A stretch of DNA of 64,000 nt, taken from the NCBI GenBank assembly GCA_023091665.1, contig JALJCQ010000024.1, positions 744,001-808,000 of the forward strand, written 5' to 3'. Below are positions 1 to 10,201 of the stretch, one piece after another. Each line of letters starts with the position of its first letter. Position 1 is the stretch's first letter. Both the position numbers and the translations under genes were made by a program. Under the pieces are notes generated by a model that did not search any database, had not been told where the DNA came from, and was given only the letters and a program-made list of their open reading frames with translations. The DNA comes from Pythium myriotylum. Lineage: Eukaryota > Oomycota > Peronosporomycetes > Pythiales > Pythiaceae.

Positions 1-150
1 CCGGACGACAAGACTCGTCCACCAGCTGACGGGCTCTTCCTCTCGCTCCTGGTGCATGCACGCCGCCTCTACGCCTTTCGCCACATGCCGCGCGCCGTCA
101 CCGACCCCCTCGACTAGGAACTCTGGTTTGCGCGCCTTCATTCGCTGACC

Positions 151-816
151 ATGAAGCTCTCGCTCGCCGCCGCTCTTCTCGTGGCCGCGCCGCTCGCCAC
201 GCACGCGGCCGAGTGCTCGCCGCAGCAGCAGGCCGCCGCCAACGTGCTCGGCCAAGACGCCGACTTCGAGAAGGCGTGCTCGGACGTGTTCAACGCCGAC
301 CCCAAGAACAGCGCGCCGCTCGTGACGCTCAACGCGACGACGCTCGCGCAGCTCGCGCAGCTCGCGCCCTGCAAGCAGCCGTCCTGTGCCACGTACCTCA
401 AGTCCAAGATTGAGAAGATCCCGGACTGCGAGATCTCGGGCGTCAACGCGCGTCTCGTATTCAAGACCATTGCCGACTACTGTGGTAACGAGACCGTGCG
501 GCCCAAGGACCTGGGCTCCGGGGCGAGCGTCGAGAATGGCAAGCTCGTCGGCTCGTCATCGGCATCCTCGGCGTCGTCAGCCGGCTCCAGCTCGAGCTCA
601 GGCTCCGCTAGTGCTGGCGTGGTTATCGTCACCAAGGACAAGACGACACCCAACAAGCAGGGCGCCACGACGGTGGGCGACTCGGATAACGACGCCAAGA
701 AGAAGAACGAGGAGAAGGTCACGAACGCCAACACCAAGTCGGACGCCAACAGCGCCATCTACGCTGGCGCCACTGCGATTGTGGCTGGTGCGCTGCTGTC
801 AGTTTTGATTATGTAG
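151..816 (+). CDS. Elicitin-like secreted protein with GPI-type tail
   Basis: 221-residue protein. Residues 1-19 are a signal peptide ending THA. Six cysteines follow at residues 22, 43, 74, 79, 93 and 111, with the PCKQPSC and IPDC signatures typical of elicitins; the spacing differs from canonical elicitins, so this is an elicitin-like (ELL) member. A Ser/Ala-rich, then Lys/Asn-rich stalk (about 125-200) leads to a hydrophobic end (AIYAGATAIVAGALLSVLIM), expected to be replaced by a GPI anchor. Elicitins are small sterol- or lipid-binding proteins of the oomycete surface and apoplast; that role is known for the family and inferred here. The ATG at 151 is the only start in frame ahead of the signal peptide. 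It is the first of three tandem same-strand elicitin-like genes. No intron is seen. Confidence 0.9.
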   Translation: MKLSLAAALLVAAPLATHAAECSPQQQAAANVLGQDADFEKACSDVFNADPKNSAPLVTLNATTLAQLAQLAPCKQPSCATYLKSKIEKIPDCEISGVNARLVFKTIADYCGNETVRPKDLGSGASVENGKLVGSSSASSASSAGSSSSSGSASAGVVIVTKDKTTPNKQGATTVGDSDNDAKKKNEEKVTNANTKSDANSAIYAGATAIVAGALLSVLIM

Positions 817-1839
817 GTGGAGAGCAGTTTCAAAGTAGTGAGTTTATCAATCCAGTGCAGTGCGAGTGTGGTGTTGTTCTTTCGATCAATCTCGCGTCTG
901 TTTTTCACTCCGAGCCAGACGCCCATACGTTGGGGGAAGACGTTGAGCGACTCGTACGATTCCAGAAGGATACTGCCGACTGACTACTCCGTGATACATC
1001 CAAGACTAGTTGGCAGTCTACACCCACCGCTGGAAATATTCACCGGCGGGTGTAAAGACACCTGCAAGCTGTCGCACGACCTGTCCTCGCATCCGTTCGG
1101 TCAGCGAGTACAGTATCCCAGGGCTCTGACGTGGTAATGTCATGACAAGTGCACCCGTTCGTTTGCCCGAGAACAGTGGATACTTTATCAATTGTCACAG
1201 CTTCCCACACCCACGGCTTTCACCACCCTTGGTCCAAGTTTTCTGATGTGCAAGAAGTTTTGCCGTGTTTTGCATGCAAAAATTCGACTCGAGATCTTTT
1301 CTTGCATCACATTCGTCTCATGCTCCCGCGAATCTAATCGGGAAACGCTGCTGGCCGCTCTCCGCGCAAATAAGGAGTCGATGGTGCCGTGACACTTCAA
1401 GACTCGCGGCTGAGACACTGGGAATATGGACTGGCTCACTCCGGGAAGCTTCTTCAGCCCATACTCAACCGAAGTCTCGGCCACGACGGTAACCCGAGAT
1501 GTATGATATGTCTGGGTTGCAACAGAGGACAATCAGTGAGATGCTAGTCACTTTGTGAATTGCCTCCCCCGTGGGTTCAGTTGCTTGCGAGTATCTACGA
1601 AGACTTGCTGGAACAATAAGCCCGTGAGACGTGCGCGAAATCGCGATGCGTCAAAGGCTGTGCGATGACAAACCGAGAGCCCTCTCTCTCTGCCTCCCAC
1701 GATCTCTCTTCTCTGTTCCGCAAATGAAGGCGTCGGTCGAGATTTGCGCACGGAGATGCAACTGACGTTGCTTCACTCACTCTTCGATTCACTCGACACA
1801 GCTCAAACAGCCTCCGCCTTCAAGCACCCTCTCATCACA
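817..1839. other. Intergenic region
   Basis: About 1 kb between two elicitin-like genes. No credible gene is seen. The last 80 bases hold pyrimidine-rich TTCACTC/TTCGATTCACTC motifs that resemble an oomycete initiator upstream of the ATG at 1840. Confidence 0.5.
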
Positions 1840-2502
1840 ATGCAGCTCCGCACAATCATCTTCGCCGCTGCGGTCGTCGCCGCCACTTACGCACCCGCTT
1901 CCTACGCTGCCGAATGCACTGATGCGCAGCTGAAGGAGCTCGAGAAGCTCGAGGACGATCCGGCTGAGGACAAGGCTTGTCCGTCCAGCGGTGCCGACTC
2001 GGGCTCGTTCGACCTGGAGAAGCTCGACCCGAAGGCCTGGGCCAAGCTCTCACCCTGCAAGGACGCCGCATGCGCGACCTTCCTCCAGACACAGGCGTCC
2101 AAGGTGCCCGACTGTGAGGTGCAGACGGTCAACCTCAAGAAGCTGTACGCTGAAAAGGTCTCACTCTGCGTCGACATCGCCAGCGGCAAGCTCACGGCCG
2201 ACGAGATCGAGAAGCGCATCGTGAACGTGACGGACGACTGGTACGGCGACTGGTTCAACAGCTCGGACGACGGTTCCTACGGCGATTGGTCCGGCAGCTA
2301 CGACGACTACGACTGGTTCGACGGCGAGACCGACGAGACGGAGGTCAAGTCGCTCGCGACCAATGGTACCAACAACTCGACGATCACCAAGAACACGACC
2401 ACGCCGACGCCTTCGCCCACCAAGAAGTCGGGTGCAACAGCAGCAGCGCTGACTGGTGGCGTCACCGTCGTGGCTGCGCTCTTCTCGTCTCTGCTGGCGT
2501 AG
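1840..2502 (+). CDS. Elicitin-like secreted protein, acidic Tyr/Trp/Asp stalk, GPI tail
   Basis: 220 residues. The start at 1840 is chosen because it directly precedes the signal peptide MQLRTIIFAAAVVAATYA; an in-frame ATG at 1744 would bury that peptide. The elicitin-like domain spans about residues 24-115 with six cysteines, including the SPCKDAAC and VPDC signatures. After it come an unusual acidic, aromatic stretch (about 130-175, rich in DW, DY and GD), then an N-glycosylation- and Thr-rich stalk and the tail PTPSPTKKSGATAAALTGG plus a hydrophobic end, typical of a GPI-anchor signal. The same signal-peptide style and tail recur in three small proteins at 38.1-41.5 kb that lack the Cys domain. 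A role in surface lipid or sterol binding is inferred from the family. Confidence 0.88.
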   Translation: MQLRTIIFAAAVVAATYAPASYAAECTDAQLKELEKLEDDPAEDKACPSSGADSGSFDLEKLDPKAWAKLSPCKDAACATFLQTQASKVPDCEVQTVNLKKLYAEKVSLCVDIASGKLTADEIEKRIVNVTDDWYGDWFNSSDDGSYGDWSGSYDDYDWFDGETDETEVKSLATNGTNNSTITKNTTTPTPSPTKKSGATAAALTGGVTVVAALFSSLLA

Positions 2503-2930
2503 GCGAGGCCAGAAAACTCTCACCCTGCATACGTTTCCTTGAGGATAGCTCTTCCACTCCGCAGTTTTGCCTGCATTATGATCTAAATATCCCCCGCGTA
2601 CACTTCAAGCTCATAAGACATGGGTCTCCCTGCCCTTCTTCTCCTGTCGATGGATCCACGTCTTCTCCGCGTCTGGTCATCGCTCCACCGCGAGTGTCCT
2701 GTCCGCGTGCCATGCAGGCTCACCCATCAACGCCCGTCCACGATGAACGGCTGAGTTACCAGCCACCACCTGGTGACGAGGATAGAAATGTACTGGCATT
2801 CGATCGTCGCGACGATCAAACCGTTCGTCCTTCCACTTCGACATGATTGCCATGGTCTTTCTGGCTTCTGCGAAATACACCCAGTCGGATTTATCCCTCG
2901 TTGAGCTCAAATCACGTGCGTTCGACCATC
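2503..2930. other. Intergenic region
   Basis: 428 bases between two elicitin-like genes; nothing recognisable beyond a presumed promoter for the gene at 2931. Confidence 0.4.
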
Positions 2931-3971
2931 ATGGCGCGTTACTCGTCGCGAGGCATGACCGCCGTCGCTCTCGCCGCGTGGCTCTGTCTTCTCTTGAGCT
3001 CGACTGTGTCTGGTGAGCCCACACCCACACCGTCACCCTCGCCTACTCCCACGCCTAAGCCCTCGACTACTCCCACGCCTTCTCTGGCGCCTAAGCCCTC
3101 CCCTTCACCGACCCCCTCACCGGCGCCCAAGCCCTCGCCTTCACCGACACCTGCGCCCACTCCTACGCCCTCCCCAACCCCAACACCCGTTCCGACGATC
3201 GACACGTACGCCGTGCCGGCGCCGTCGGCGGTCGCGGGCTCGACGACGTTCGCGAAAGTGCCCAACGTCCAGTGTGATGACATCGTCTCGACCGCGTCCA
3301 TGCAGATCTACTCGAACAACCGCGCGCTCTTCGACAAGTGCGTCGTGGAGGGCGAGTACCAGATCTTCCCGTTCGGGGGCACGGCGCCAAACAAGGCGCA
3401 GATCACCAAGATGGTGCGCGCCGAGTCCTGCCGGTCCGTGTTCACGGCCTGCGTGCTCGCGAATCTTCCGCAGTGCGACATTGGTGGACTCGCGCTCAAG
3501 AGCACAGCCGAGACGCTCCTCAAGATCGCCATCGACGTCCAGGACAACAAGCACGAGGCGCCCGACTCGGCGAAGTTTACAGAGTTGCTGAAGTGGCGGC
3601 GAGACGTCAACCTCGCACAGGCCAAGGGACTGCCGTACGACCAAAACTCGCAGCTCTACGGCGAGTACTCGCGCAACCTCTGGAAGGCGCTGACCAACAC
3701 GACTGTGCGAGTCGCGCAGAATCTCACGGTCTCATTTGACTCCACGGGTGTCGCGAACAAGGCCAAGGTGAACGACATGTTTCCAAACGTCACCGGCGGA
3801 TCAAGTCGCGACGATATTGTCGGCAAAGTCAAGGCACCAGCGACGGGGAATGGCTCGGTGAGCTTCGTGAACAACGCCACGACAAAGTCGGGCTCGTTGC
3901 CACGACCAACGAGATCGGGCGTCCTCGGGCTCGTCACGGCGGTGACGTTTGTAGTTGGATCCCTGTGGTAA
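2931..3971 (+). CDS. Elicitin-like protein with N-terminal Pro/Thr stalk
   Basis: 346 residues. The ATG at 2931 precedes a signal peptide ([20 protein letters not shown], ending VSG); an upstream in-frame ATG at 2847 is disfavoured. Residues about 28-88 are a low-complexity stalk of PTPSP/KPSP-type units, and the Cys domain follows at about 98-185. It has paired cysteines in the order C...C...ESC-x5-AC-x7-QC, a diverged elicitin layout (LANLPQC matches the family's PxC element). The C-terminal half holds several NxT/S sites and ends in a hydrophobic stretch ([14 protein letters not shown]) compatible with GPI anchoring. Elicitin-like proteins usually carry such a stalk after the domain, so the N-terminal position is unusual. 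Family assignment rests on Cys pattern and context and is less certain than for its two neighbours. It ends 104 bp from the convergent CstF-64-like gene. Confidence 0.72.
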   Translation: MARYSSRGMTAVALAAWLCLLLSSTVSGEPTPTPSPSPTPTPKPSTTPTPSLAPKPSPSPTPSPAPKPSPSPTPAPTPTPSPTPTPVPTIDTYAVPAPSAVAGSTTFAKVPNVQCDDIVSTASMQIYSNNRALFDKCVVEGEYQIFPFGGTAPNKAQITKMVRAESCRSVFTACVLANLPQCDIGGLALKSTAETLLKIAIDVQDNKHEAPDSAKFTELLKWRRDVNLAQAKGLPYDQNSQLYGEYSRNLWKALTNTTVRVAQNLTVSFDSTGVANKAKVNDMFPNVTGGSSRDDIVGKVKAPATGNGSVSFVNNATTKSGSLPRPTRSGVLGLVTAVTFVVGSLW

Positions 3972-4075
3972 GTGGGTCAGAATAGGTTCGTGTTTGTTGT
4001 GTGCGTTAAGATCAAAGCCTTGCGTCGTTGGCTTCGCATTCGTGATGAAACGTTATCGATATAAGTAGTCCTGTC

Positions 4076-5472
4076 TCAGTGCTCTAGCTTGATACCGTGC
4101 TGCTGCATGTACGACTGCAAAAGCTGTCGCTCCTCCGGCGGGAGCATGTTCAGCTTGTCTGGAGTCATGTCTCGCGCGAGCGCAGCAATGGCGTCGTACT
4201 CGTTGCTGCTGCCCGGCCCGGAGGGTCCTGCATGTTCTGTCTTGACACGCTTCTCGTCGTAAGACGACGCAGGTGCGTCTGGCGCCGATCGCTTCGCGAG
4301 TCGGGGGTCTCGTGCTCGGCGAGGATCACGACTAGGCTGAGCCGAGGAGGAAGGCACTTGCGGCGTGGGCATCAATGCAGGCTGTTGCGCTGGCGGGTGG
4401 GCGAAAATTGGTGGTTGCGACGCCACTGGTGGTTGAGCAATAAGCGGTGGAGCACTGCTCGCAGCAACGGGAGCAGACGCGAGAGGTCCCGGACGAGAGC
4501 TCCATCTCGATCCTGGCTTTGCAGGAGGTGGGGCCGAGAGGATTGGAGGGGCAGGCATGGCCGCGCCAGGTGGCGCAACCCCAAGAATGCCCCCGCCTGG
4601 GGCTAGGTTGTGTAGTGGCGATCTCTGAGGCGGAGGCAGCATTCCCGGCTGTGTGCGCGGCAATCCCGGGGCTGGCAGCAGCGGTGCAGACAGCAGTCCA
4701 GACTGAGTTTCAGCAGGCGACGGGATCGGGATGTTGAGGGTCTTGAAGCACTGGACAATAGCATGCGTGAGTGCTGGGTTCGCATTCAGGATACTCTTGG
4801 TGTAATCTGGTCGTTGGCGTGCGTGCTCCTTGAGGTTGACAAGCATGTCGTATAGCTTGACTGGGCCAAACTTGTCGATAGCGCCTTCGATTGCGTTGAT
4901 GAGCACCTCGCCAGTGACGCCTGCAGGACCTTTGCTCTCGCCAAAGCCTCCGCCACCTCCGCCACCGCCTCCTCCTCCTCCTCCCCCGCCACTTCCACCA
5001 CCACCACCGCCTGCCTTGTCGCCTCCGTCGGCAAAGTCCACGCGCAGATTCCGCCCGTTGACTTCGTAGCCGTTGAGGTTGCGCATCGCGCTCAGCGCCG
5101 TCGCACCGTCGGCGTACTCACAGAAGCCGTACCCCTTGGGCTTGCCCGTCTCACGATCGGTCACGAGGCTGTCGACAGACCACAGCGAATCAGTATCGCT
5201 ATGTGCCAATAACATGCGGCTAGAAAGACGCACCGGAAGTTGACGACCGAGCCGACCTCGGAGAAGATCTCGCGGAGCTGCTCTTCGGTCACATCGTACG
5301 GGATATTGCCGACTGCGAGAGCGATTCCGTCGCGAGCAGAGCACACAGAAAGGCCGGAATTGCGTGAGCACGTCGAGCAGATCGGCGAGTATCAGACGAG
5401 AACACGCGGAAACGTACCAAAGACGCTGCGCTCCTTGGCGGAGCCGCCGCGCGACTTGACGGCGGCGCTCAT
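4076..5472 (-). CDS. CSTF2: Cleavage stimulation factor 64 kDa-like protein (CstF-64)
   Basis: CDS complement(join(4076..5168, 5234..5312, 5418..5472)), 408 residues. Both introns are GT-AG (105 and 65 bp) and their removal rebuilds a continuous RRM: exon 1 ends ...RSVF with phase 1, then [17 protein letters not shown] (RNP2), then RNP1 KGYGFCEY. A Gly-rich linker follows (poly-Gly, coded by 4960-5010), then the hinge domain ([20 protein letters not shown]...), a Pro/Ala-rich middle, and the C-terminal three-helix domain ([20 protein letters not shown]), diagnostic of the CstF-64/Rna15 family. Known role: binds the GU-rich downstream element of pre-mRNA and works with CstF-77 in cleavage and polyadenylation in the nucleus. 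The reading frame continues through intron 2 by chance, which could mislead gene prediction. Housekeeping gene at the edge of the accessory region. Confidence 0.92.
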
Positions 5473-7412
5473 TCGCTCACTTTAGCTGGTGGGAGCTGCT
5501 CAGGAGAACTGCATGAGCTCCCTGCGAGAAAAAAGGGCGTTTGATTGGCTGAAATATTGAATTACTTTCTGTGGATTGGATGAAAAGAAACCCAGTGAGT
5601 TCAATTCAATGAATTGAATCATCCACGAGGCTGAGGCTAAGCTTATTGTAATTGGGTTAGGCAAAAGTAATGCGATACTGAGCTAGGTAATATGCTAACG
5701 GACCAAATCGCCTGTCTTGCCCATCCATCGAGACGGGATAGAATGCTTCTCGATTCCAGAGCTTAGACTTCGATAATTACCACGCGTGTGGGCATTTCTC
5801 GCGTTTACAACCCAATCTTAATTGAGACAGGCTCGAAGCGTAGTATGGCTCGGTCTTGGGTGCCGAGTTGAGAACAAGGTAATAAATTACACATTTGTCG
5901 AGAGCATTCGAGGAAATGGTACTCTCAGACATCAACTCAACGAATGCCATCAAGCAGTGATGTGACACGATCAAGATGAGCTCTGATGTGAATACTGTAA
6001 GCCTACTGACCCCTGACTCGACCAGGATAGTTTTCATCATGAATACTGATCCTGATCGCTTACTGAACACTGGGTCCAGATGGGTGGGATCTATCACGCT
6101 GGGTGTACTAATACGAGGTGCAGAGTTCAGCGATGGTTGGATCGCTTGGCGATCTGTTCACCGCATTGCTGTACAACACAGCGCACAATTGGCAATCATC
6201 CAGCAGGGAACAGCATCTTACGGTACCACGATAATGGATCCAACTTTCCGAAGTTGTGGAAAACTACTACTCTACAGAAAAATACCACTGTGGATCGGAC
6301 TCACTCCACGAGGGATCTTTCTGAACTATCGGGTGTTAAAACACCCGATAGTTCAGAAAGATCCCGTTTGGCACCGTAGAATGTTCGACGAAATTTTAAT
6401 TTCGTCGAACATTCGACGGTGCCAAACGGGAACACTCGCCCAGACTCATGGCGACTGCAAATTTCAAAGTAATCTGGGTGATGCACCCGCTTGTACATAC
6501 CAATCCGAAGGTTGGTCCCTTTGGCTAATAGTTTGTCTCCCACGCTGAAAGGATCACGAGTAATATTCAAACGCGTACACGAATTCGGAAACAACGGTGG
6601 TTTACTTTGCTGTTCTAGTAGCGACTAATCGATCAAGAATGAATTCCGTAGATGATGTCCTGTTTATGTCCGACCAGCTGGTGATGTACATCAAGGATGT
6701 CACCAACTCGTGACCGCGATGGCCGGTCTATGTCGGACGGGTGGTCAGTTAGTAGCATTCATCCACATCACGTCTATCGTTGATATCCTGCGTGAAGATC
6801 GATTCACTGGACATCGCCAGTCAAATACCAAGAGTGTCAACTCCCAAAGTGCCAACGGCGCAGACTTTTTCTGTATCTATCGTTATCTATAGAACGAACT
6901 TGTGTGGCCATTGAGTCCAGGACGTGCTATCAACTAATGTATCCGCCCTCCTAGTTCAGGGTGTCGGCCATATGGGACTGCTGGCGGAATGCGTTCACAG
7001 TGGATGGGCTGCTTCTGTGTGATGCCGTTGCTCGGTCTATGGAGCTCGAATCAGATTGAGCGCTCTGACATCCACACAGCCGGCACGGAAGAGCCGAGAA
7101 CAAAGAACGATGTTGTCCCGTCGAGTGGCTGTCCTCACTGTGAGGAAGCAACCCGATCCTCCTAGTGTGCACAGAGCCAGGAACCTTCTGAAACTTGAAT
7201 TGTAGACAATGGCATGTTGTGGTCCCCAAAGGGATTCAATCCTAGCAGACGATGTTCCACGGTGACCATCTCGTGTCCAAGGGAGCGGCCAATGTCCATA
7301 TTACACACAGCCGGCGTCGACAGTCAGAACGCCTGCCAGGTTCCACTGTTGCGAAACGGTTTGGATGCAAGCCCTCCCTTCCATTCCAAGTTGGCCAAAC
7401 CTCGTTCGGTCG
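5473..7412. other. Intergenic region upstream of M13 copy 1
   Basis: About 1.9 kb without a supported gene. It contains the twin palindromes at 6312-6430. Around 7040-7080 a segment (GAATCAGATTGAGCGCTCTG) resembles bases near 11909-11930 upstream of M13 copy 2, so the duplication that made these copies included upstream DNA. Confidence 0.5.
6312..6430. repeat. Two abutting long palindromes (foldback pair)
   Basis: Palindrome 1: arms 6312-6337 and 6340-6365, 26 bp each with no mismatch and a 2-nt centre. Palindrome 2: arms 6363-6395 and 6398-6430, 33 bp each with one mismatch and a 2-nt centre. They share the three bases CCC (6363-6365). The two arm sequences are unrelated to each other. No coding potential or transposase is seen around them. 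Confidence 0.9.
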
Positions 7413-7431
7413 GCTCATTCTCCATTTCACT
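7413..7431 (+). promoter_or_regulatory. Oomycete Inr+FPR core promoter of M13 copy 1
   Basis: GCTCATTCTCCATTTCACT fits the oomycete initiator plus flanking promoter region consensus at every defined position. It lies 34 bp before the ATG at 7466, giving a very short 5' UTR. Confidence 0.8.
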
Positions 7432-7465
7432 AGGCCCCCTTCAAGTGATCTCCAGAACCTCGACC

Positions 7466-9526
7466 ATGAAGCTCTTCATTAGTTCTACCATCGCTCTTGC
7501 TGCTGTCGCCGTGGCTCCTTCTCAGGCGGCTCTCCCAGCCAGCGTCCAGGCTCTCATTGACCCGACGGTCGACCCGTGCACGGATTTCTACCAGTACTCG
7601 TGCGGCAACTGGATCAAGAAAAACCCACTCGGCCCAACTGAGTCGAGCAATGACTACTCGTTCTCGTCCGTGTCGAAGAGAAATGAGGCTGTGATTGCGC
7701 AGATCGTCAATGAAGATTGGCCGCTCATTGGCGAGTTCTGGGACTCGTGCATGGACCAAGGTAGTCGCGATGCCGTCGGCGCCAAGCCATTGCAGACCTA
7801 CCTCAACCGCATCTCGTCGACCACGAGCAAGTCGGATTTGCTTCGTCTCGCTGGTGAGCTGAGCCGCACTGGTGCTCAGTTCGTGTCGAGCGTTCAGATC
7901 GCGGGAGACTACAAGGATGCCAAGAACAACGTCATCTACCTGAGCTTTGCCAACTTCGTGTTGCCCAACCTCAACACGTACTTCGACGACAAGAGCTTCG
8001 CGGCGATTGAGCCTGACTACCGCAAGTACATTTCGTCTGTGATGAAGCTCTCTGGCTTCAACGCGAACGGTCCGGCGCAGCAGGGTCAGCAGGGTGGTGC
8101 GGCAGCGGCTACGAACGCCACGTATTTCGAGGATGCTGTCATCAGCGTCGAGAAGAAGTTGGCCGGTGTGCTCCTGAACGTCCAGGGGCAGACTGGCGAC
8201 GACGCCTACTACAACCCTGTGAAGCTTGGTGACGCCATGGCCAAGAACCCTCTCTCGATCGGCGCCTACTTGACTGGTCTCGGTGTGCTTGACAAGACGA
8301 AGCTCACTAAGGATTCCAAGATCATTATTCGGTACCCGGACTACCACGACCTTGTCGACGCTGCGCTTGCGGCGATCGACATCAAGGATCTGCGCACGTA
8401 CCTTGCCTTCACATACGTCAGCAACCGCGCCCGTTACCTCTCGGATGCTTTCTACGAGGCTTACTTCCAGCTCTTCTTCAAGAAGCTGAACGGTCAGCCT
8501 GCTCGCTCGGAGCCCGCTAGCATCTGTTCTTCGCGCCTGACAACATTGTTCCCTGATCTCATTGGCAAGTACTACTTCATGAAGATGTTTGACAAGGAAC
8601 GTGAGGATAACACCCAGCTCATGACCAAGCTGGTGGAGGAGGCGATGGGCGAGCACATCGCAAAGCTCGATTGGCTTGACAACGCTACGCGTATTGAGGC
8701 TGCTGGTAAGCTTGCCAAGGTCGCTAACCTCATCGGCCAGTCCAAGGTTAAGCAAAGCTACCCGTTTACTCTCAAGCGTGACGAATTCTTCAACAATGTT
8801 CAGAGCATCTTCGTCAACAACTACGAGAACAACATGAAGAAGATTGGCAACCCCGTGAACCGCGATCTTTGGAGTATGTCTGCGGCCGAGGTGAACGCGT
8901 ACTACTCGCCTCTTGAGAACAAGATGGTGTTCCCGGCTGCGATCCTGCAGGCTCCGTTCTTCAACGGCTCGGCTCACCCTGCGCAGAACTTTGGTTCGAT
9001 TGGCGCTGTCATTGGCCACGAGCTCACCCACGGCTTTGACAGTAGCGGTCGCCAGTACGATGGCGACGGCAACAAGCGCAATTGGTGGACGGCGACCACT
9101 GGCAAGGAGTTTGACACGCGCGCTAAGTGCATGAGCGACCAGTACTCAACCTTCATCGTCAACGGCAAAGACGGCAAACCACTTGCACGTGTGAATGGTG
9201 TCAAGACCATTGGTGAGAACATCGCTGACAACGGTGGCTTCGGTCTTACCTGGGACGCGTACCACAAGTACGCCTCGACGCCTGGCTTTGACAGCAAGGG
9301 CCTGACCCCCCAGGAGGCCGACCAAACGCTTTTCCTTGCGTTCGCTCAGACTTGGTGTGGTAGCAAGACCGATGGCGCCTACCTGTCGCAGGTCGCGACG
9401 GATGTGCACTCGCCTGGCCAGTGGCGAGCAAACGGCGTGGCGATGAACAATGAGAACTTTGCCAAGACGTTCAACTGCAAGGCCCCCGCGCCGATGAACC
9501 CGACGACCAAGTGCAAGCTCTGGTAG
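7466..9526 (+). CDS. Secreted M13-family (neprilysin-like) zinc metallopeptidase, copy 1
   Basis: 686 residues, within the usual range for soluble M13 enzymes. Signal peptide MKLFISSTIALAAVAVAPSQA with no further membrane segment, so secreted rather than type II like animal neprilysin. The N-terminal M13 signature DPCTDFYQYSCGNWI follows, then the long helical domain with several N-glycosylation sites. Catalytic part: NAYYSP substrate-binding motif, HELTH (H518, E519, H522), GENIADNGG (zinc ligand E584 and D588), and the terminal CKLW typical of M13. All catalytic residues are present. The start at 7466 is set by the signal peptide and the core promoter; the frame stays open upstream to 7214. 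Known chemistry: endopeptidase cutting oligopeptides before hydrophobic residues. The target is not deducible. Related copies lie at 12389, 28029 and 35870. Confidence 0.93.
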   Translation: MKLFISSTIALAAVAVAPSQAALPASVQALIDPTVDPCTDFYQYSCGNWIKKNPLGPTESSNDYSFSSVSKRNEAVIAQIVNEDWPLIGEFWDSCMDQGSRDAVGAKPLQTYLNRISSTTSKSDLLRLAGELSRTGAQFVSSVQIAGDYKDAKNNVIYLSFANFVLPNLNTYFDDKSFAAIEPDYRKYISSVMKLSGFNANGPAQQGQQGGAAAATNATYFEDAVISVEKKLAGVLLNVQGQTGDDAYYNPVKLGDAMAKNPLSIGAYLTGLGVLDKTKLTKDSKIIIRYPDYHDLVDAALAAIDIKDLRTYLAFTYVSNRARYLSDAFYEAYFQLFFKKLNGQPARSEPASICSSRLTTLFPDLIGKYYFMKMFDKEREDNTQLMTKLVEEAMGEHIAKLDWLDNATRIEAAGKLAKVANLIGQSKVKQSYPFTLKRDEFFNNVQSIFVNNYENNMKKIGNPVNRDLWSMSAAEVNAYYSPLENKMVFPAAILQAPFFNGSAHPAQNFGSIGAVIGHELTHGFDSSGRQYDGDGNKRNWWTATTGKEFDTRAKCMSDQYSTFIVNGKDGKPLARVNGVKTIGENIADNGGFGLTWDAYHKYASTPGFDSKGLTPQEADQTLFLAFAQTWCGSKTDGAYLSQVATDVHSPGQWRANGVAMNNENFAKTFNCKAPAPMNPTTKCKLW

Positions 9527-10142
9527 ATTTGCCCATGTAGACCATTTGGATGGTATTTAGTGTAACGAAGTGTTCTTTACATTCATGGGGCGCTTGTCCA
9601 TACTGTAGTACGTACTATTTGATTTGGAAGCGCAGGTTGAGAAGTCAAGACTCGTGTTCACGTTGCGATAAATGAAGAGCACTACTACTGCACTACTGAG
9701 TCGTATTCGAAGGTCCATCTCGAAAAATAACTACCACGCAGTACTGCAGGTGAGTCAGGTCATGGCTTTGCATTCCAACAGCGCGCAACCTTCCACGAGA
9801 CTGAATGAAGCTAGCAAAGCTTGAGATGAACGACGAGGCTATGGTGTCTACTGAACAGTTATGAAATTCTTGAGCAGGTGTAATATATTGTGTTAGCTTT
9901 CCCACTCTACATGATCTTTGAAAAAGAAAATATGTTACCATACTGAGACAGATCAGATTCTGAGCTAATTGGAGTGGTTACGACTCCGGGGCCTGGTTAA
10001 CCCTTTTGGCCGAGTCGTTTAACCGTCTCACATACGATGAAATATATTTTGTTTCTGGAGTATTTTTGATACATGTAATATTACGTCATTTAGTTTCAGT
10101 AACTTTCGGTAATATTACTCAAGGTGCAAACGAAGCTTTTTT

Positions 10143-10201
10143 AAATTCAATCGGTTCACGATGCAGATAAATTATCTGCATCATGAACCGATTTTGAATT
10201 T
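10143..10201. repeat. Imperfect palindrome
   Basis: Arms 10143-10170 and 10172-10201 pair with one substitution and a 2-nt bulge; the inner 10 bp on each side are perfect around a single central base. Confidence 0.8.

Noticed and set aside
138..470. Long minus-strand open frames over the first elicitin-like gene
   Set aside because: GC-rich coding DNA gives antisense open frames; no signal peptide, domain or promoter supports them.
7430..9031. 533-codon antisense frame over M13 copy 1 (similar frames over copies 2-4)
   Set aside because: It mirrors the codon usage of the peptidase and recurs in every copy; no independent motif.
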